DNA from: Erinaceus europaeus
Taxonomy: Eukaryota > Chordata > Mammalia > Eulipotyphla > Erinaceidae
DNA length: 64,000 nt
Direction: 5' to 3'
Assembly (NCBI RefSeq): GCF_950295315.1
Contig: NC_080185.1
Coordinates: 47,473,237 to 47,537,236, forward strand
Shown here: positions 1-9,834 of the stretch, piece by piece
Layout: each line of letters starts with the position of its first letter
How positions within the stretch are numbered: the stretch's first letter is position 1
Translations under genes and position numbers: made by a program
Notes under the pieces: model-generated
Told to the model about the DNA's origin: nothing
Database searches by the model: none
The model's input: the letters and a program-made list of their open reading frames with translations, nothing else

Positions 1-625
1 ATCCACCACAGTTCCCCTAAAGTTGTAGACATGGGCCAATCATCTCTACAACTATCTGTCCATATTTATACATAGTTGTCCCTTCTTTTTCTAATTAAAT
101 CCTCTCTTTTTCTCTAAGCCACTCATGACATCATAACTACCTCCATATGTCCCTCTCCTCTTCCTTCTCTCTCTCTGGGTGTTGATGGAGCTGGAGTGCA
201 GAGTCCTCTTATCTTCATCCTATCACTTCTCCCCCCGCTGGGAGTATGGATCAAGGTTGCTTATGGGGAGCACAAGGTAAGAGTTCTGGCTTCTGTAGGT
301 GCTTCTCTGCTGAACATGGGTGTTGACAGGTCGATCCATATCCCCAGCCTGTTTCTATCTTACCTTGTGGACCAGAGCACAGGGTCTGAGAGGGTCCAGA
401 ACACATTGGTGAGGTGGTCTGCCCAGAGAAGTCGGGGTGGAGTCATGGTAGCATCTGCAGCCTGGTGTCTGGAAGGTGGCATGACCTGATGCTGTGGATT
501 TTTTCAGCTGTAGATTATGTGTCCAATTCAATATCTTGTTGTGTATTGTAGTTGTATTGGAGAGAGCAAAGGTCTAATTGCAGCTACTCCGTAAACTACA
601 CCTCCCAGAAGCTGTTCCTTAATGT
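1..625 (-). mobile_element. HAL1/L1-type element, 3' UTR joined to 5' UTR, internally deleted
   Basis: Bases 1-480 match the L1 3' UTR type seen at 840-1340 (shared CTACAACTATCTGTC and the 'TATGGATCAAGGTTGC...TTGACAGGTCGATCC' region). From about 490 to 620 the sequence instead matches the 5' end of the half-L1 at 23776-23920 (CTGTGGATTTTTTCAG, TAGATTATGTGTCC, GCAGCTACTCC). ORF1 and ORF2 are therefore missing between the two ends. The 3' end of the element lies left of the window. Confidence 0.65.
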
Positions 626-721
626 GTGTCTATCACTGGAACAGTACCTAGCAAATCACACAAACACACATACAAACATTGCTGAATGAAGACACCTTAC
701 ATTTATCTTGAAAAAAAGGAT

Positions 722-2440
722 GATTTTTTCTTTTTAAATTAATCATTTAATATTGATTTACAAAATTACAGGATAAGAGAGGGACAATTCCCCCCATCCC
801 CACCACCAGAGTTCTGAATCCCCAACCCCTTCATTGTAAGCTACAACAATTCTCTTAAGATTGTAGATATGAGCTAACTGTTATTCTACAACTATCTGTC
901 TATATTTGTATATATTTACCCATTTATTTTCTGTGGTCCCATTTTCTCTTCCTTTTCAAGTCACACATATATCTATTACTACATCAAAATGTTCTTCTCT
1001 GTTTCCTCTTCTCTCTGGATCCTGATGGAGTTGGAGTTCAGAGCCCTCTGGTCATCTTCCCCTATCATTTATCCCTCTCTGAGAGTATAGATCAAAATTA
1101 TTTTTGGGGTGTAGAAGGTCAGTGTTCTGGATTATGTAATTGCTTCTCTGCTGGACATGGGTGTTGGCAGGTTGATCCATACCCTCAGCCCATTTCTGTT
1201 TTTTTTCTCTAGTGCGGTAGGGCTCTGGAGAGGTGAGGTTCCAAGGCATATTGGTAAGATCATCTGCCCAGTGAAGTCAGGATGGAATCATGATAGCATC
1301 TGCTACTTGGTGGTTGAAAGGCTATAAGATACAAAGCAGGACAAAATGATTAATGAACAGGAAACAAAAAGTAGGAATAGAGAAATTGATAATAGGGATC
1401 TTAAGGTGGGAAGAAGCTAGGAAGTCCATTATAGGTATGTTTCTAGGGGCTTATGACTATCTTCGTTTTTTGTTTGAGTTTGATAGATAACATGTAGTTA
1501 GACAAAAATATTGTCTGAGAAAATGGTGTCAGAGTATAGAAAAAGGCTAGAAAATTGGATTATAGGGTAGAGAGTAGCTCCCAATCTTGAAAAACAATCT
1601 AAAAATAAAATTAACTGTTTACCTCATCCACCTGACCCAGGATATATATATTGGCACAGGAGCTGGTGTAACCTCTGAGTCTTTGTCAGTCTGCATATTT
1701 CATGGCCACTGCTGGGGACATTGCAGGCTGCACTCATTTCAGGACCAGTCTTCCTTGAGTGGCAGGGAAGGAAGACCCAGCCTCCCTTCTGAGACTGGGG
1801 CAGTCCCTACCATTGCTGTTTTATTATGAGGGCAAGGTATTGGGAAGGCCCACAAGAGGGCTTATGATGATGTTTCTGATACAAGTGACCAGTGATGGTA
1901 GAGAGAGGGATCCATTAGAGGTCTCGACCCATCATATTTGTGAGGGAATACAAGGATTCTCTGACTAGGATCCCAGATGTGTGATACTGACCAAAAAGGT
2001 CATTATTAAGTGAAACACTCTCTTCCTCTTATCCAGCTTTTGTAGAACTTTCTTCATCTAACGACCTTAGACTTTGTCCCAGTTGTTTAAGTGTTGAGTG
2101 TCATTTGTTGTACCCCACCAGAATTGGGTTATGGGGCCTATCTTCTTTGGGCCTTTCCGCTGGATTGCCAAGCTAATTTGATCTCAATCTGATTGATTAG
2201 AGAATTTATGATGCCTTCTTTCAGCACTTCTTCTAGGATTCCAGGCTTATTGTCTAAGTCTTATCACAGAAGTCTATTAAGCACTCTTACTTTGAGTTAT
2301 GTAATTGTCCCTTGCTTATGGATACATGTATACCTGTACCCAGTATCCAAAACTCTGCCTGTATATAGTGTCTTTCCCATTGTTAGATGAAGTGGAACTA
2401 GGTAGTCCCACGTGTTAGGAAAGATCTAGGATATATTTTT
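722..2440 (-). mobile_element. Old L1, 3' UTR fragment (long-3'UTR subfamily)
   Basis: Begins at an A/T-rich tail (TTAATCATTTAATATTGATTTACAA) and runs through the 3' UTR landmarks shared with the other copies: ACCACCAGAGTTCTGAA, TCTGAGAGTATAGATC, GACATGGGTGTTGGCAGG and later AGGACCAGTCTTCC and TTATGGATACATGT. It is diverged and contains no ORF2. Open frames here are short and not protein-coding. Confidence 0.75.
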
Positions 2441-3343
2441 CTAATCATCTATAGCTTTGCTGGATTCTTTATAGGACTTCAATGCTGTTTTATATTTACT
2501 TTTTGATTTACTTTGTAGCCTTTTTTTACATTTCATAAAACTGAATATATGTACCTTCTCTCCAAGTTAATATAATTTCCACTGGACACTGGTAATTAGA
2601 GCCAATTGTAGTAGACTATGAATTTCATTTGTAGTGTTTCTGGAATTACTGTTGTCTGAGATCTTGTGGACATTTCTTTCTTTTTTTGATAAGATACTAT
2701 TCTTTATTTTCTTAATGGAATATCATATTACTTAGCTTTATATCAGTTCTTGCGTTTTAACTTAACCATGAGAAGTTTCCAAATAAAATTCCTCAGAATT
2801 TCTTTGGGTTGTGATGTGAGCCACAAAGCTTTGAGCTGGTAAATCTTCATATTTTGTACCTTTTTTGGAGAAAGAGGTTTTGTTCAATTGATAATGACCA
2901 TAGTCCTTGGTTCTCTAGCTCACGTTCATGACACTGACTTTTTCAGTTTCTGCCCTATCAGATATCTCAAATATATCCTGATACTTTATTGATAAATCAT
3001 TACAATGATTGATAGCTGTTTTTTTAAAAAAATATCTCTGAATAAAGAGCACCTGGATTATCCTTAATTTAGGTTTTGGCTGGTGAAAATTTGTTTTCAC
3101 TTTAAAATTTCAAAATAGGGAAATGTAGTATTGATATAGCCTCACATTTTTACATAAAAATATTTACTGTGCTGAGGTAGTCATGTAATAGGTATGAAAA
3201 TCTGCCATATAATCCATTCTTAAATAAATGTCATTTGGGGGTAACATTTGCTAGTTATCAGCTATGTGCTTTAATTAAAAAATTAAAATATATTTATATT
3301 TCTCAGTTAATGTGTTATAATTTCATTTTCTTGTTTTCCTTAG
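2441..3343. other. LRCH2: Intron, no recognisable repeat
   Basis: AT-rich intronic sequence upstream of the first visible LRCH2 exon. I see no repeat landmark and no exon. The last 30 bases contain a usable polypyrimidine tract and acceptor. Confidence 0.6.
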
Positions 3344-3449
3344 GATATTAGCTGCAATGAGATTCAGGTCCTTCCCCAACAAATAGGAAAATTACATTCA
3401 CTTAGAGAGCTAAATATAAGAAGAAATAATCTTCATGTGTTGCCAGATG
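3344..3449 (+). CDS. LRCH2: LRCH2 internal exon, leucine-rich repeat (window exon 1)
   Basis: The 106-bp exon is bordered by CCTTAG and the donor G|GTAAGA. It starts in phase 0 and ends one base into a Glu codon. It encodes 35 residues beginning DISCNEIQVLPQQIGKLHSL, a canonical LRR with L-x-x-L-x-I-x-x-N spacing. LRCH proteins combine N-terminal LRRs with a C-terminal calponin-homology domain and are thought to act at the actin cortex as scaffolds for Rho-family regulators (family knowledge, mainly from paralogues). The sequence matches LRCH2 as I remember it, rather than LRCH1, LRCH3 or LRCH4. Upstream exons are outside the window. The following intron is only 80 bp. Confidence 0.93.
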
Positions 3450-3529
3450 GTAAGATGCGCAAAATTTTTAATGACATTAATAAGACAGTAACTATATAAA
3501 TTTAATTTATTTCTTTTATTTTTGAACAG

Positions 3530-3666
3530 AATTAGGAGATCTTCCCTTAGTCAAGCTGGATTTCTCTTGTAATAAAGTGACCGAAATTCCAGTTTGTTAC
3601 AGAAAGCTACATCATTTACAAGTGATCATTTTGGATAACAATCCATTGCAAGTACCACCAGCACAG
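3530..3666 (+). CDS. LRCH2: LRCH2 internal exon, last leucine-rich repeats (window exon 2)
   Basis: The 137-bp exon follows the acceptor TTTGAACAG and ends CACAG|GTTTGT. Two bases complete the Glu codon started in the previous exon; 45 further codons end in phase 0. It encodes the final LRRs, including LDFSCNKVTEIPVCYRKLHH and VIILDNNPLQVPPAQ, the N-N-P-L-x-x-P-P form typical of the last repeat before the cap in LRCH proteins. Reading through the donor gives a short spurious open frame. Confidence 0.93.
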
Positions 3667-4249
3667 GTTTGTAATAAACATATAATACTGTTTCTTCTCT
3701 TTGTTTATACTTTTATCTGTTTATTACTAGTAAGTCAGAAAGCACCAGAATTAGGAGTGAATTTGTTGTTGACGTATTATTTTTCTAAAGGAGTTTTTCC
3801 AGAGAAGTGACTTTTCCATGGTGAAAGGAGTTTAGACTTTCAGTGTCAGTTTTAGATTAGCTTCTAGAAAATATGGTATAGGAAACGCAGCTATCAGCTT
3901 TCTACTTGTAAATAATAACTAGAGTTGTTAATATTGTTTTAAATAGCAAGACTATGGAATCTGTAAAGAAAAATTTTCCTTCCACCCTTTTAGGCTCTTG
4001 GGTGACACATCCTCTGTAATATGTCAAAAATCACAGGGTCACCTGAATCAAATCGAGGGGATTACTGGTTTGAAAAGAATTTAAGTTAGGAGACCAGTCT
4101 AATATAGCATAGACTGCAAAAGCAAGCTTCAAAGAAGAGGAAGTGGAGGTTTGTTTCAGTAAGGAGTACAATTAGGGTTACTTAGCGGTCTAGATATATT
4201 TTAGGAGTTTCTGGGAAAATTCGTGCATATTTATGAGGAGAAAGGGTGG

Positions 4250-4660
4250 CAAATCATGCCCAGTGAAGAAACTGTAATTGAGCTGTAGTTTCATCTGTGT
4301 GATGCTGTAGGTAAAGCACGACTTCACACTGTACAGAGGGAAAAAGCTTTATTCAGGTATTATAAGAACTGGACTTGGAAGTCTATGTCTCTCAAATCAG
4401 CATTCCCTCCTATTTTACGGTGTCTTTTTAAATGCTCTGTGTTTTAGATCAGACGCTATTTGAGGTGATTTGTGCTTGCCCTTCCTTGTGGAACGGGAAG
4501 CAGGTTTATGGGTCAGGTGCTATTCCGACTCTTGACTGGGTTGGGAAGAAGATCAGAGATCAAGTGCTACTACTCCCTGTGGCATTGCTAAGATTCTCTT
4601 CCTGCTCGGCTATGGGGCAGTCCCAGCAATCGATAGGTATCTCCAGTTGTTTCCTATGAA
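4250..4660 (-). repeat. Old LTR, presumed 3' LTR of a class I ERV
   Basis: Matches the split sequence at 9330-9512 plus 13893-14050: shared TGTAGGTAAAGCA/TGCAGGTAAAGCA, AAAGCTTTATTCAGGTATT/AAGGTTTTATTAAGGTATT, TTTTTAAATGCTCTG and GATTCTCTTCC. On the minus strand the element has AATAAAGC/AATAAAAC, a plausible polyadenylation signal. The copies are strongly diverged, so the insertion is old. Boundaries are approximate. Confidence 0.5.
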
Positions 4661-4699
4661 TGTTTTTCATCTTTGCACACTCAATCCTACTTCCTTTAG

Positions 4700-4890
4700 G
4701 CTTCTTTATTCTTTTTTAAAGACATACTTCATTTCTTGCATATGACAGAGTATTTCAGATGAGACAAAGAATAGAGAAAGAGAAATGAGAGCATCACTCT
4801 GGTATATGCAGTGCCAGTGATTGTGGACCAGGAACCTCTGGCTTACAGGTCTGATGCTCTACCAGTTGAGATATCTACCCATCTACAACG
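4700..4890 (-). repeat. Old tRNA-derived SINE, minus orientation
   Basis: A diverged body ends in a tRNA-like segment read on the minus strand (GATGCTCTACCAGTTGAGATATC on plus). It lacks the CTGCAGGTGGGGA core of the younger SINEs and is probably an older family. Confidence 0.5.
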
Positions 4891-5080
4891 TATTCTTCTT
4901 AAAATGTATAAACTGTTGTTTGAATTGTATTTTTGTTGCAAAAAAGTAGTTTGAGAAAGATTTCTATGGCAAAGAAAATCCCTATTGACTTACTTCTTCC
5001 ATGTACCTGGTAAAATGGGGCTGCATCTCTTGACAGCATACTGAAATGAAAAGAGATAAGGTGGTGGTAAAAGAAACATT

Positions 5081-5135
5081 CTTGATGTCACATTTAACAT
5101 TTAGACAGTCTTGGATGTCACATTTAACATTTTAG
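5081..5135 (+). repeat. Short tandem direct repeat, about 29-bp period
   Basis: Two nearly identical 24-26-bp units, CTTGATGTCACATTTAACAT at 5081 and CTTGGATGTCACATTTAACA at 5110, differ by one or two bases. Intronic, no coding context. Confidence 0.7.
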
Positions 5136-5289
5136 TCAAGGCATCTAGTAATCTATACATAAAACAATTTTGATTCTAGTTGAAGTAACTGCCCCAACCA
5201 GTTGGAGATCCTATTAGTATGATATAACCTAATGCCAGTGTTTTCTCAATCTAGTGCTATCTGTGCATTGAGGTAACCAAACAAGGTTT

Positions 5290-5671
5290 TTATTGGGTTG
5301 TCGAGAAAGTCATGGCATATTTTTCTTTTTTCTTCTTTTTGTTTGCTGAGTTATTGCTGGGGCGTAGTGCCTGTACTATAAATTCAGTGCTCCTGGTGGC
5401 CATTTTTTCCATTTTTTTTAATAGGACAGAGAGAAATTGAGAGTGGAGGGGAAGATAGGGAGGGGGAAAGATACACACCTGCAGACCTGCTTTACTGCTT
5501 GTGAAGTGACCCCCTACCCCGCAGGTGGGAAGCCTGGGACTTGAACTGAGATCCTTGTTCTGGGCCTTGAGCTTCATACTTTGTGCATTTAACCCAGTGC
5601 TCCACTGCCCGGGCCCCATATCATATTTTTCTATGCAAAAATGTGTCATGGCGTTCCCAACAATCCAGTAT
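5290..5671. mobile_element. Tc1/mariner-like MITE with TA target sites, split by a SINE
   Basis: The left end TA-TTGGGTTGTCGAGAAAGTCA (5290) and the reverse complement of the right end, TA-CTGGATTGTTGGGAACGCCA, are imperfect terminal inverted repeats with a shared CATG[G/A]CA-[T/C]ATTTTT continuation. Both ends abut a TA. Without the SINE at 5345-5616 the element would be a palindrome of roughly 100 bp, a common shape for mariner-derived MITEs. Confidence 0.6.
5345..5616 (-). repeat. Hedgehog-type tRNA SINE (family A), minus strand
   Basis: Carries the family A landmarks in reverse: ATTGCTGGGGCGTAGTGCCT, GGACAGAGAGAAATTGAGAG, ACACCTGCAGACCTGCTT and the tRNA-like head CCACTGCCCGGGCCCC. It lies inside the MITE. 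Confidence 0.85.
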
Positions 5672-6340
5672 TTATACCTAACCTGATTACTCACTTCTGG
5701 AAACTGGCCTCAAGCATGATGAATTAGCTGTTTTCCATGCATTCTGAATAACTGATGAAGATCGAGTCTCATGTTCCAGATTTCTGTAATACATGTGAAG
5801 GTCATGTTGCCCCCGTTCTGTTAGTGTGAAAGTGGACTTGGAGTGTTGCCTCTTTATAGAGCCCAAATAGGCTAAACTCTGACTCCTGGCTCATACACAG
5901 ATGTGATCTTGTCCAGATCATGATATTTCAGATGTCTGTTACATGTTGTAGGTCACAATGTCCTTAATCTGTCACAGAGACAGGGTATTTATTGTTAGGC
6001 ATTTTCACAGGACCCAAATTAGCTGAGCTCAGACTCCTGAATCACACAATGCACTTCACACTGTCTTGAATGTTTATATCTAAAACTCCCAACCAGAGGA
6101 TCTTATCTAGTGGCTCATTATACCCTCTGTTTCTTCAACACCCTAGTTACTTAACCCAATGACAGATAACACTAGGTTGCTAAGTATTAATCAGAATTCC
6201 ACTTAAACAATGGTTAACAATGACCTCTAGAGAGATAGAATTGAGAATCTTATTTTACTTACAAATGGTGTAATCTGCCTAACTGAAGCAAATTGCACTT
6301 AAATAAAAATAAAAAAAAATCTGGGGGAAAAACATGATTT
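5668..6340 (-). other. Probable old ERV interior (env/3' region), with a diverged tandem duplication
   Basis: No frame is readable. The stretch lies between the presumed 3' LTR and the integrase-like region. It contains a diverged tandem duplication with a period near 147 bp (about 5760-5905 and 5908-6050), seen from GACTCCTGGCTCATACACA / GACTCCTGAATCACACAATG. The ERV assignment is inferred from position only. Confidence 0.3.
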
Positions 6341-6499
6341 AGATGAAGCTTTTTTCACTTATATCCTTAGTAGTTTACTTAGTTGCAAACAGAAATTATG
6401 TCTTCCTGTTGTTAGTTGTTTTAAGGATTCAGCTTTCCTTAAATTCTGTAATTACCTACATTAACTTTCAAGCTTTTCCTGAAAAAGCAGTTTCAGGTC

Positions 6500-7285
6500 T
6501 CTTAAGGGTTCACAGAAATACTTAGCAAAATTGGCCTATTGCCGATTTTTCTAGTTATGAAGTCCAGGACTCTTTTGATTATTCAACTCAAGAGAGGCTA
6601 GTGGCCTTCTTGAGGCCAACTTAATTTGAGTTTGGTGAATCCACAGCTTTATTCCCTGAAATTTTACAGATGAATAGGTATCTAAGAATGCCTCATGATG
6701 GTCAGTCCAGCTTGGGTGAAGTTGATCCTCAAGGTGGTTATTTTTCCATAATTTTAGTAATACCTCATCTTCAGTGGCACATACATTGGAAAGAATGTCT
6801 TGTTAGAACCAAACTTGTATTGAATAGATAGCTGTCATACTGGTACCTGTACCTAATATGACTAAACACATTTTATGGTATAAAGGTCTTTCACTGGGCA
6901 TGGTTCATTATGCATCATTCATTAGGCAATCTGCAGTCAAATTCAGACTTAAGAAAGTACTTTTCAGTACAACATTTCAAAAGCATTTAGTTGAAGTTTA
7001 CTCTTGGGGGCTACTCTGACTTCTGAACACAGCATTAAGTAAGACTTTATCCCAAGTCAAGTTTGTTTCTTGACAGATTTTTGCTAGAATTTTGTTAAGT
7101 GTATGGTCCATCTTTTCAGTCTTTCCTGTGGGATGGGGTGTCCAAGAAGTATACTATTTTCATTGCATTTCTAAGGCTCCCAATACTCTGAATTACTTGA
7201 GCTGTGAAAGCACCCCCCCATTATCACTTGTTATAGGAAATAAGGCCTTCCAAGTCTGGAAATAATATCCTTTAATAACATTTTG
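6500..7285 (-). pseudogene. Degenerate retroviral pol (integrase) remnant, class I-like
   Basis: Read on the minus strand in broken frames, the stretch resembles the middle and C-terminal part of a gammaretrovirus-like integrase. It has several frameshifts and stops and cannot be functional. Flanking sequence on both sides matches one LTR type, which supports an old provirus in minus orientation spanning roughly 4250-14050, later split by a MITE, SINEs and an L1. Confidence 0.45.
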
Positions 7286-7289
7286 GATA

Positions 7290-7535
7290 CTGCCATATCT
7301 TCCTCTCCCCTCTTCTCTTCTCCTCTCCCATCCCCTTCTCTCCTCTCTCATCCCCTCCTCTCCTCTCCCCTCCCCTCCTCTCCCCTCTCCTCTCCTCCCC
7401 TCCCCTCTCTCCAGCCCTCCTCCCTCTCTTTCACTCCCCTCCTTCCCTCCCCTCTTCTCCTTCTCTCTCTCTTCTTCCCTCTCTCTCTCCTTCCCTCTCT
7501 TCCTCCGCCATCCATCCCTTCCTTCCTCCAGCTCT
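7290..7535 (+). repeat. Polypyrimidine (CCCCTCT)n-type low-complexity tract
   Basis: About 245 bp of C/T on the plus strand (CTCCTCTCCCCTCCC-type units). The long open frames on both strands here (Ser/Pro/Leu-rich and Arg/Glu/Gly-rich) are composition artefacts. Confidence 0.9.
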
Positions 7536-7539
7536 ATTT

Positions 7540-8250
7540 TATAAAACACTGCTTATTTCTCCCTGATAGTGTTGTGAGAGATTGAATCTGGTACCTCCAG
7601 TTTCAGACATGAAAACCTGTTGTATAAATTACTGTATCTCCCTAATTAGTTCAACTAAATTTGAAGATTATAATCTATGGCGCTTTAATGAGGGATTTGA
7701 AGTAGACCATAGTTGTTGGAAAAACCCTGCCATCAGAATCGTGCCTAGGAAAACAACAACAACAACAACAAACCACTTTAAACACTAAAAGCAGAATTTT
7801 ACCCTTATCAGAGATCCCAAACACCTGGTAACCAAGTGGTGCCTTCAATCAGAATTGTTGGTTTGTAAGGCAGCACATTTTCAGTAACCATCAGAGCCCA
7901 AGTCTGCTTTTCATTACCAGTAAGTTATACAATCTAACCACAAAAATTTTACTCATGTATTCATAAACTAATCTCACTAGAACTTCAACTAGTCATTACT
8001 GAACCAGGTCAGCAGGGGCACTTACCTGTTATAATATAACATCAAGACTTCCTGCAACGTGGAAGAAATCATATCAAAACCAAGATTAGAAAGAAAAAAA
8101 AATTCAAATCAGGACCTCAGGACTACTGGTACTTGGCAAAGCAGACAGACCGAACTCCTTTCTTTCTAACAAAATTAACCCACAAGTTCCAGTTCCTCCC
8201 CTTCCCACCACTTCCGTCCTTCCCTCCCCTTCCTTCCCTTCCCCTTTCTT
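7540..8250. other. Diverged sequence, possible further ERV interior
   Basis: Lies between the integrase-like remnant and later SINEs, within the span between the two LTR copies. No frame or motif I can name. Confidence 0.25.
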
Positions 8251-8282
8251 TTTATTATATTTTATAAAAATATATTTTAATT

Positions 8283-8482
8283 TTACTTATTTATTATTGG
8301 ATAGAGACAGAGAGAAATTGAGAGGTAGGGGGAAGATAGGGCATGAGACATAGAAATAATTGCAGACCTGCTTCACCATTTGTTAAGCTTTTCCCCTGCA
8401 GGTAGGGGACTAGGGGCTTAAACTTGGGTCCCTGCACACTACAGTGTGTCCACTTAACCTGGTTTGCCACTGCCTGCCCCCT
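8283..8482 (-). repeat. tRNA SINE (family B), minus strand
   Basis: TTATTGGATAGAGACAGAGAG, CCCCTGCAGGTAGGGGACTA and GTGTCCACTTAACCTGG...CTGCCCCC are family B landmarks. This family lacks the CAA-rich tail of family A. Confidence 0.8.
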
Positions 8483-8579
8483 TTTCCTTCTTTCGTACTT
8501 TCTTATTTTTATTGCCAATATTGCTGGGGCTTGTTGTTTACATAAGAAATTCATCACTCAAAGCAACCATTTTTACTTT

Positions 8580-8915
8580 AAAAAATATTTTTATTAATTA
8601 TTATTATGTAATCTCTATGGGGGATTAGTGGTTTACAGTTGATAGTAAAATACAATAGTTTACACTTGCATAACATTTCCCAGTTTTCCACATAACAGTT
8701 CAACCCCCACTAGTTCCTCCTCTGCCATCCTGTTACAGAAACCGAATCCCCGCACCCCCACCCCAGGGTCTTTAATTTGGTGCAATACACCAACTCTAGT
8801 CCAAGTTCTGCTTAGTGTTTTCCATTATGATCTTGTTTTTCAATGTCTATCTATGAGTAAGATCATCCCATATTTATCCTTTTGTTTCTGACTTCTCTCA
8901 CTTAACATTGTATTT
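8580..8915 (-). mobile_element. L1 3' end, short-3'UTR subfamily, 5'-truncated
   Basis: GATTAGTGGTTTACAGTTGA, GTTCAACCCCCACTAGTTCC and TTGGTGCAATACACCAACTC match the 3' end of the L1 at 9835. The fragment ends in TTTCTGACTTCTCTCACTTA, within the end of ORF2. Confidence 0.8.
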
Positions 8916-8919
8916 TAAT

Positions 8920-9146
8920 GTGATAGGATAGATATTAAGAGGGAAAGGGGAGACACAGAGAGGGAGGGAGGGAGAGAGAGAGAGAAAGAGAGAGAGGGAG
9001 AGAGAGAGAGAGCGAGAGAGCGCTGCATATCTCCTTCTTCACTCATGAGGCTTCCCTCATGCATGTGGGAGCCGGGGGATCAGACCCAGGTGGGCCATTG
9101 CACGCTAGTGTGTGCACTCAGTCAGGGGTGCCACCACCCAGCCTCA
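8920..9146 (-). repeat. tRNA SINE (family B) with (GA)n expansion, minus strand
   Basis: The element has an expanded GAGAGAGA/GGGAGGGA tract at 8960-9020, then GCATGTGGGAGCCGGGGG and a tRNA-like end CACCACCCAGCCTCA. Confidence 0.75.
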
Positions 9147-9239
9147 GGAGTTCTAATTCCTAAAGCCCTCACTCACCACTCAGATAGCTTTTCCCTTTGC
9201 TAGCTGCAAAGATCTCAGTAGTGAAGAGGGATGTATCTT

Positions 9240-9512
9240 ATCATGCCTATGGACTAAAATTTCAGTGTGGTCACTGAGCTCCACCTGTATGCCTCCCTTT
9301 CACCCTGGGCAGTGCATCAATGCTAACAGCAGAAAAATTCCTTCATGGTTGCCAATTATAATTAAGCTGCAGGTTCGCTCCTTCTGTGCTGCAGGTAAAG
9401 CAAAGGCCAGCACTCTGAAAGACTGTGCAGAAGAAAAAGGTTTTATTAAGGTATTGTACAATATAGGGGAAGCAGGTCTCTGTGTCTTAAATTATTCTTC
9501 CTGTTTCTTGTT
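9240..9512 (-). repeat. Old ERV LTR, part 1 (presumed 5' LTR, split)
   Basis: Homologous to 4250-4660 (AATTAAGCTGCAGGTTCGC, TGCAGGTAAAGCA, AGGTTTTATTAAGGTATTG). It is interrupted by the SINE at 9527 and the L1 at 9835 and resumes at 13893. Confidence 0.5.
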
Positions 9513-9834
9513 CTGTGGTGGCTTTTAAAAAAATATATTTTTAAAATTTATTTTCCCTTTTGATGCCCTTGTTGTTTTTTATTATTGTTGTATTATTTTA
9601 TTATTTGTTATTATTGTTGTCGTTGTTAGATAGGACAGAGAGAAATGGAGAGAGGAGGGGAAGACCGAGGGGGGAGAGAAACACAACTGCAGACCTGCTT
9701 CACTGCCTGTGAAGTGACTTCCCTGCAGGTGGGGTGCCGGAGGCTCTAACTGGGATCCTCACACTGGTCCTTGCGCTTTGGGCCATGTGCGCTTAACCCG
9801 CTGCCCTACTGCCCAACTCCCTGTGGTGGCTTTT
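9513..9834 (-). repeat. tRNA SINE (family A) with perfect 14-bp TSD
   Basis: The SINE body (9527-9820) has a TTGTT/TATTG-rich tail, AGGACAGAGAGAAATGGAGA and a tRNA-like head. It is flanked by CTGTGGTGGCTTTT at 9513-9526 and 9821-9834, a perfect target-site duplication. Confidence 0.9.

Noticed and set aside
3577..3810. Separate small plus-strand gene starting MTEIPVCYRK
   Set aside because: The first 30 codons are the LRCH2 exon; the rest reads into the intron past a good splice donor.
5668..6340. Intact envelope gene of the old ERV
   Set aside because: No readable frame; only position suggests viral origin.
7193..7585. Long open frames on both strands (Arg/Glu/Gly-rich and Ser/Pro/Leu-rich)
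   Set aside because: They are translations of a C/T-only low-complexity tract and have no domain structure.
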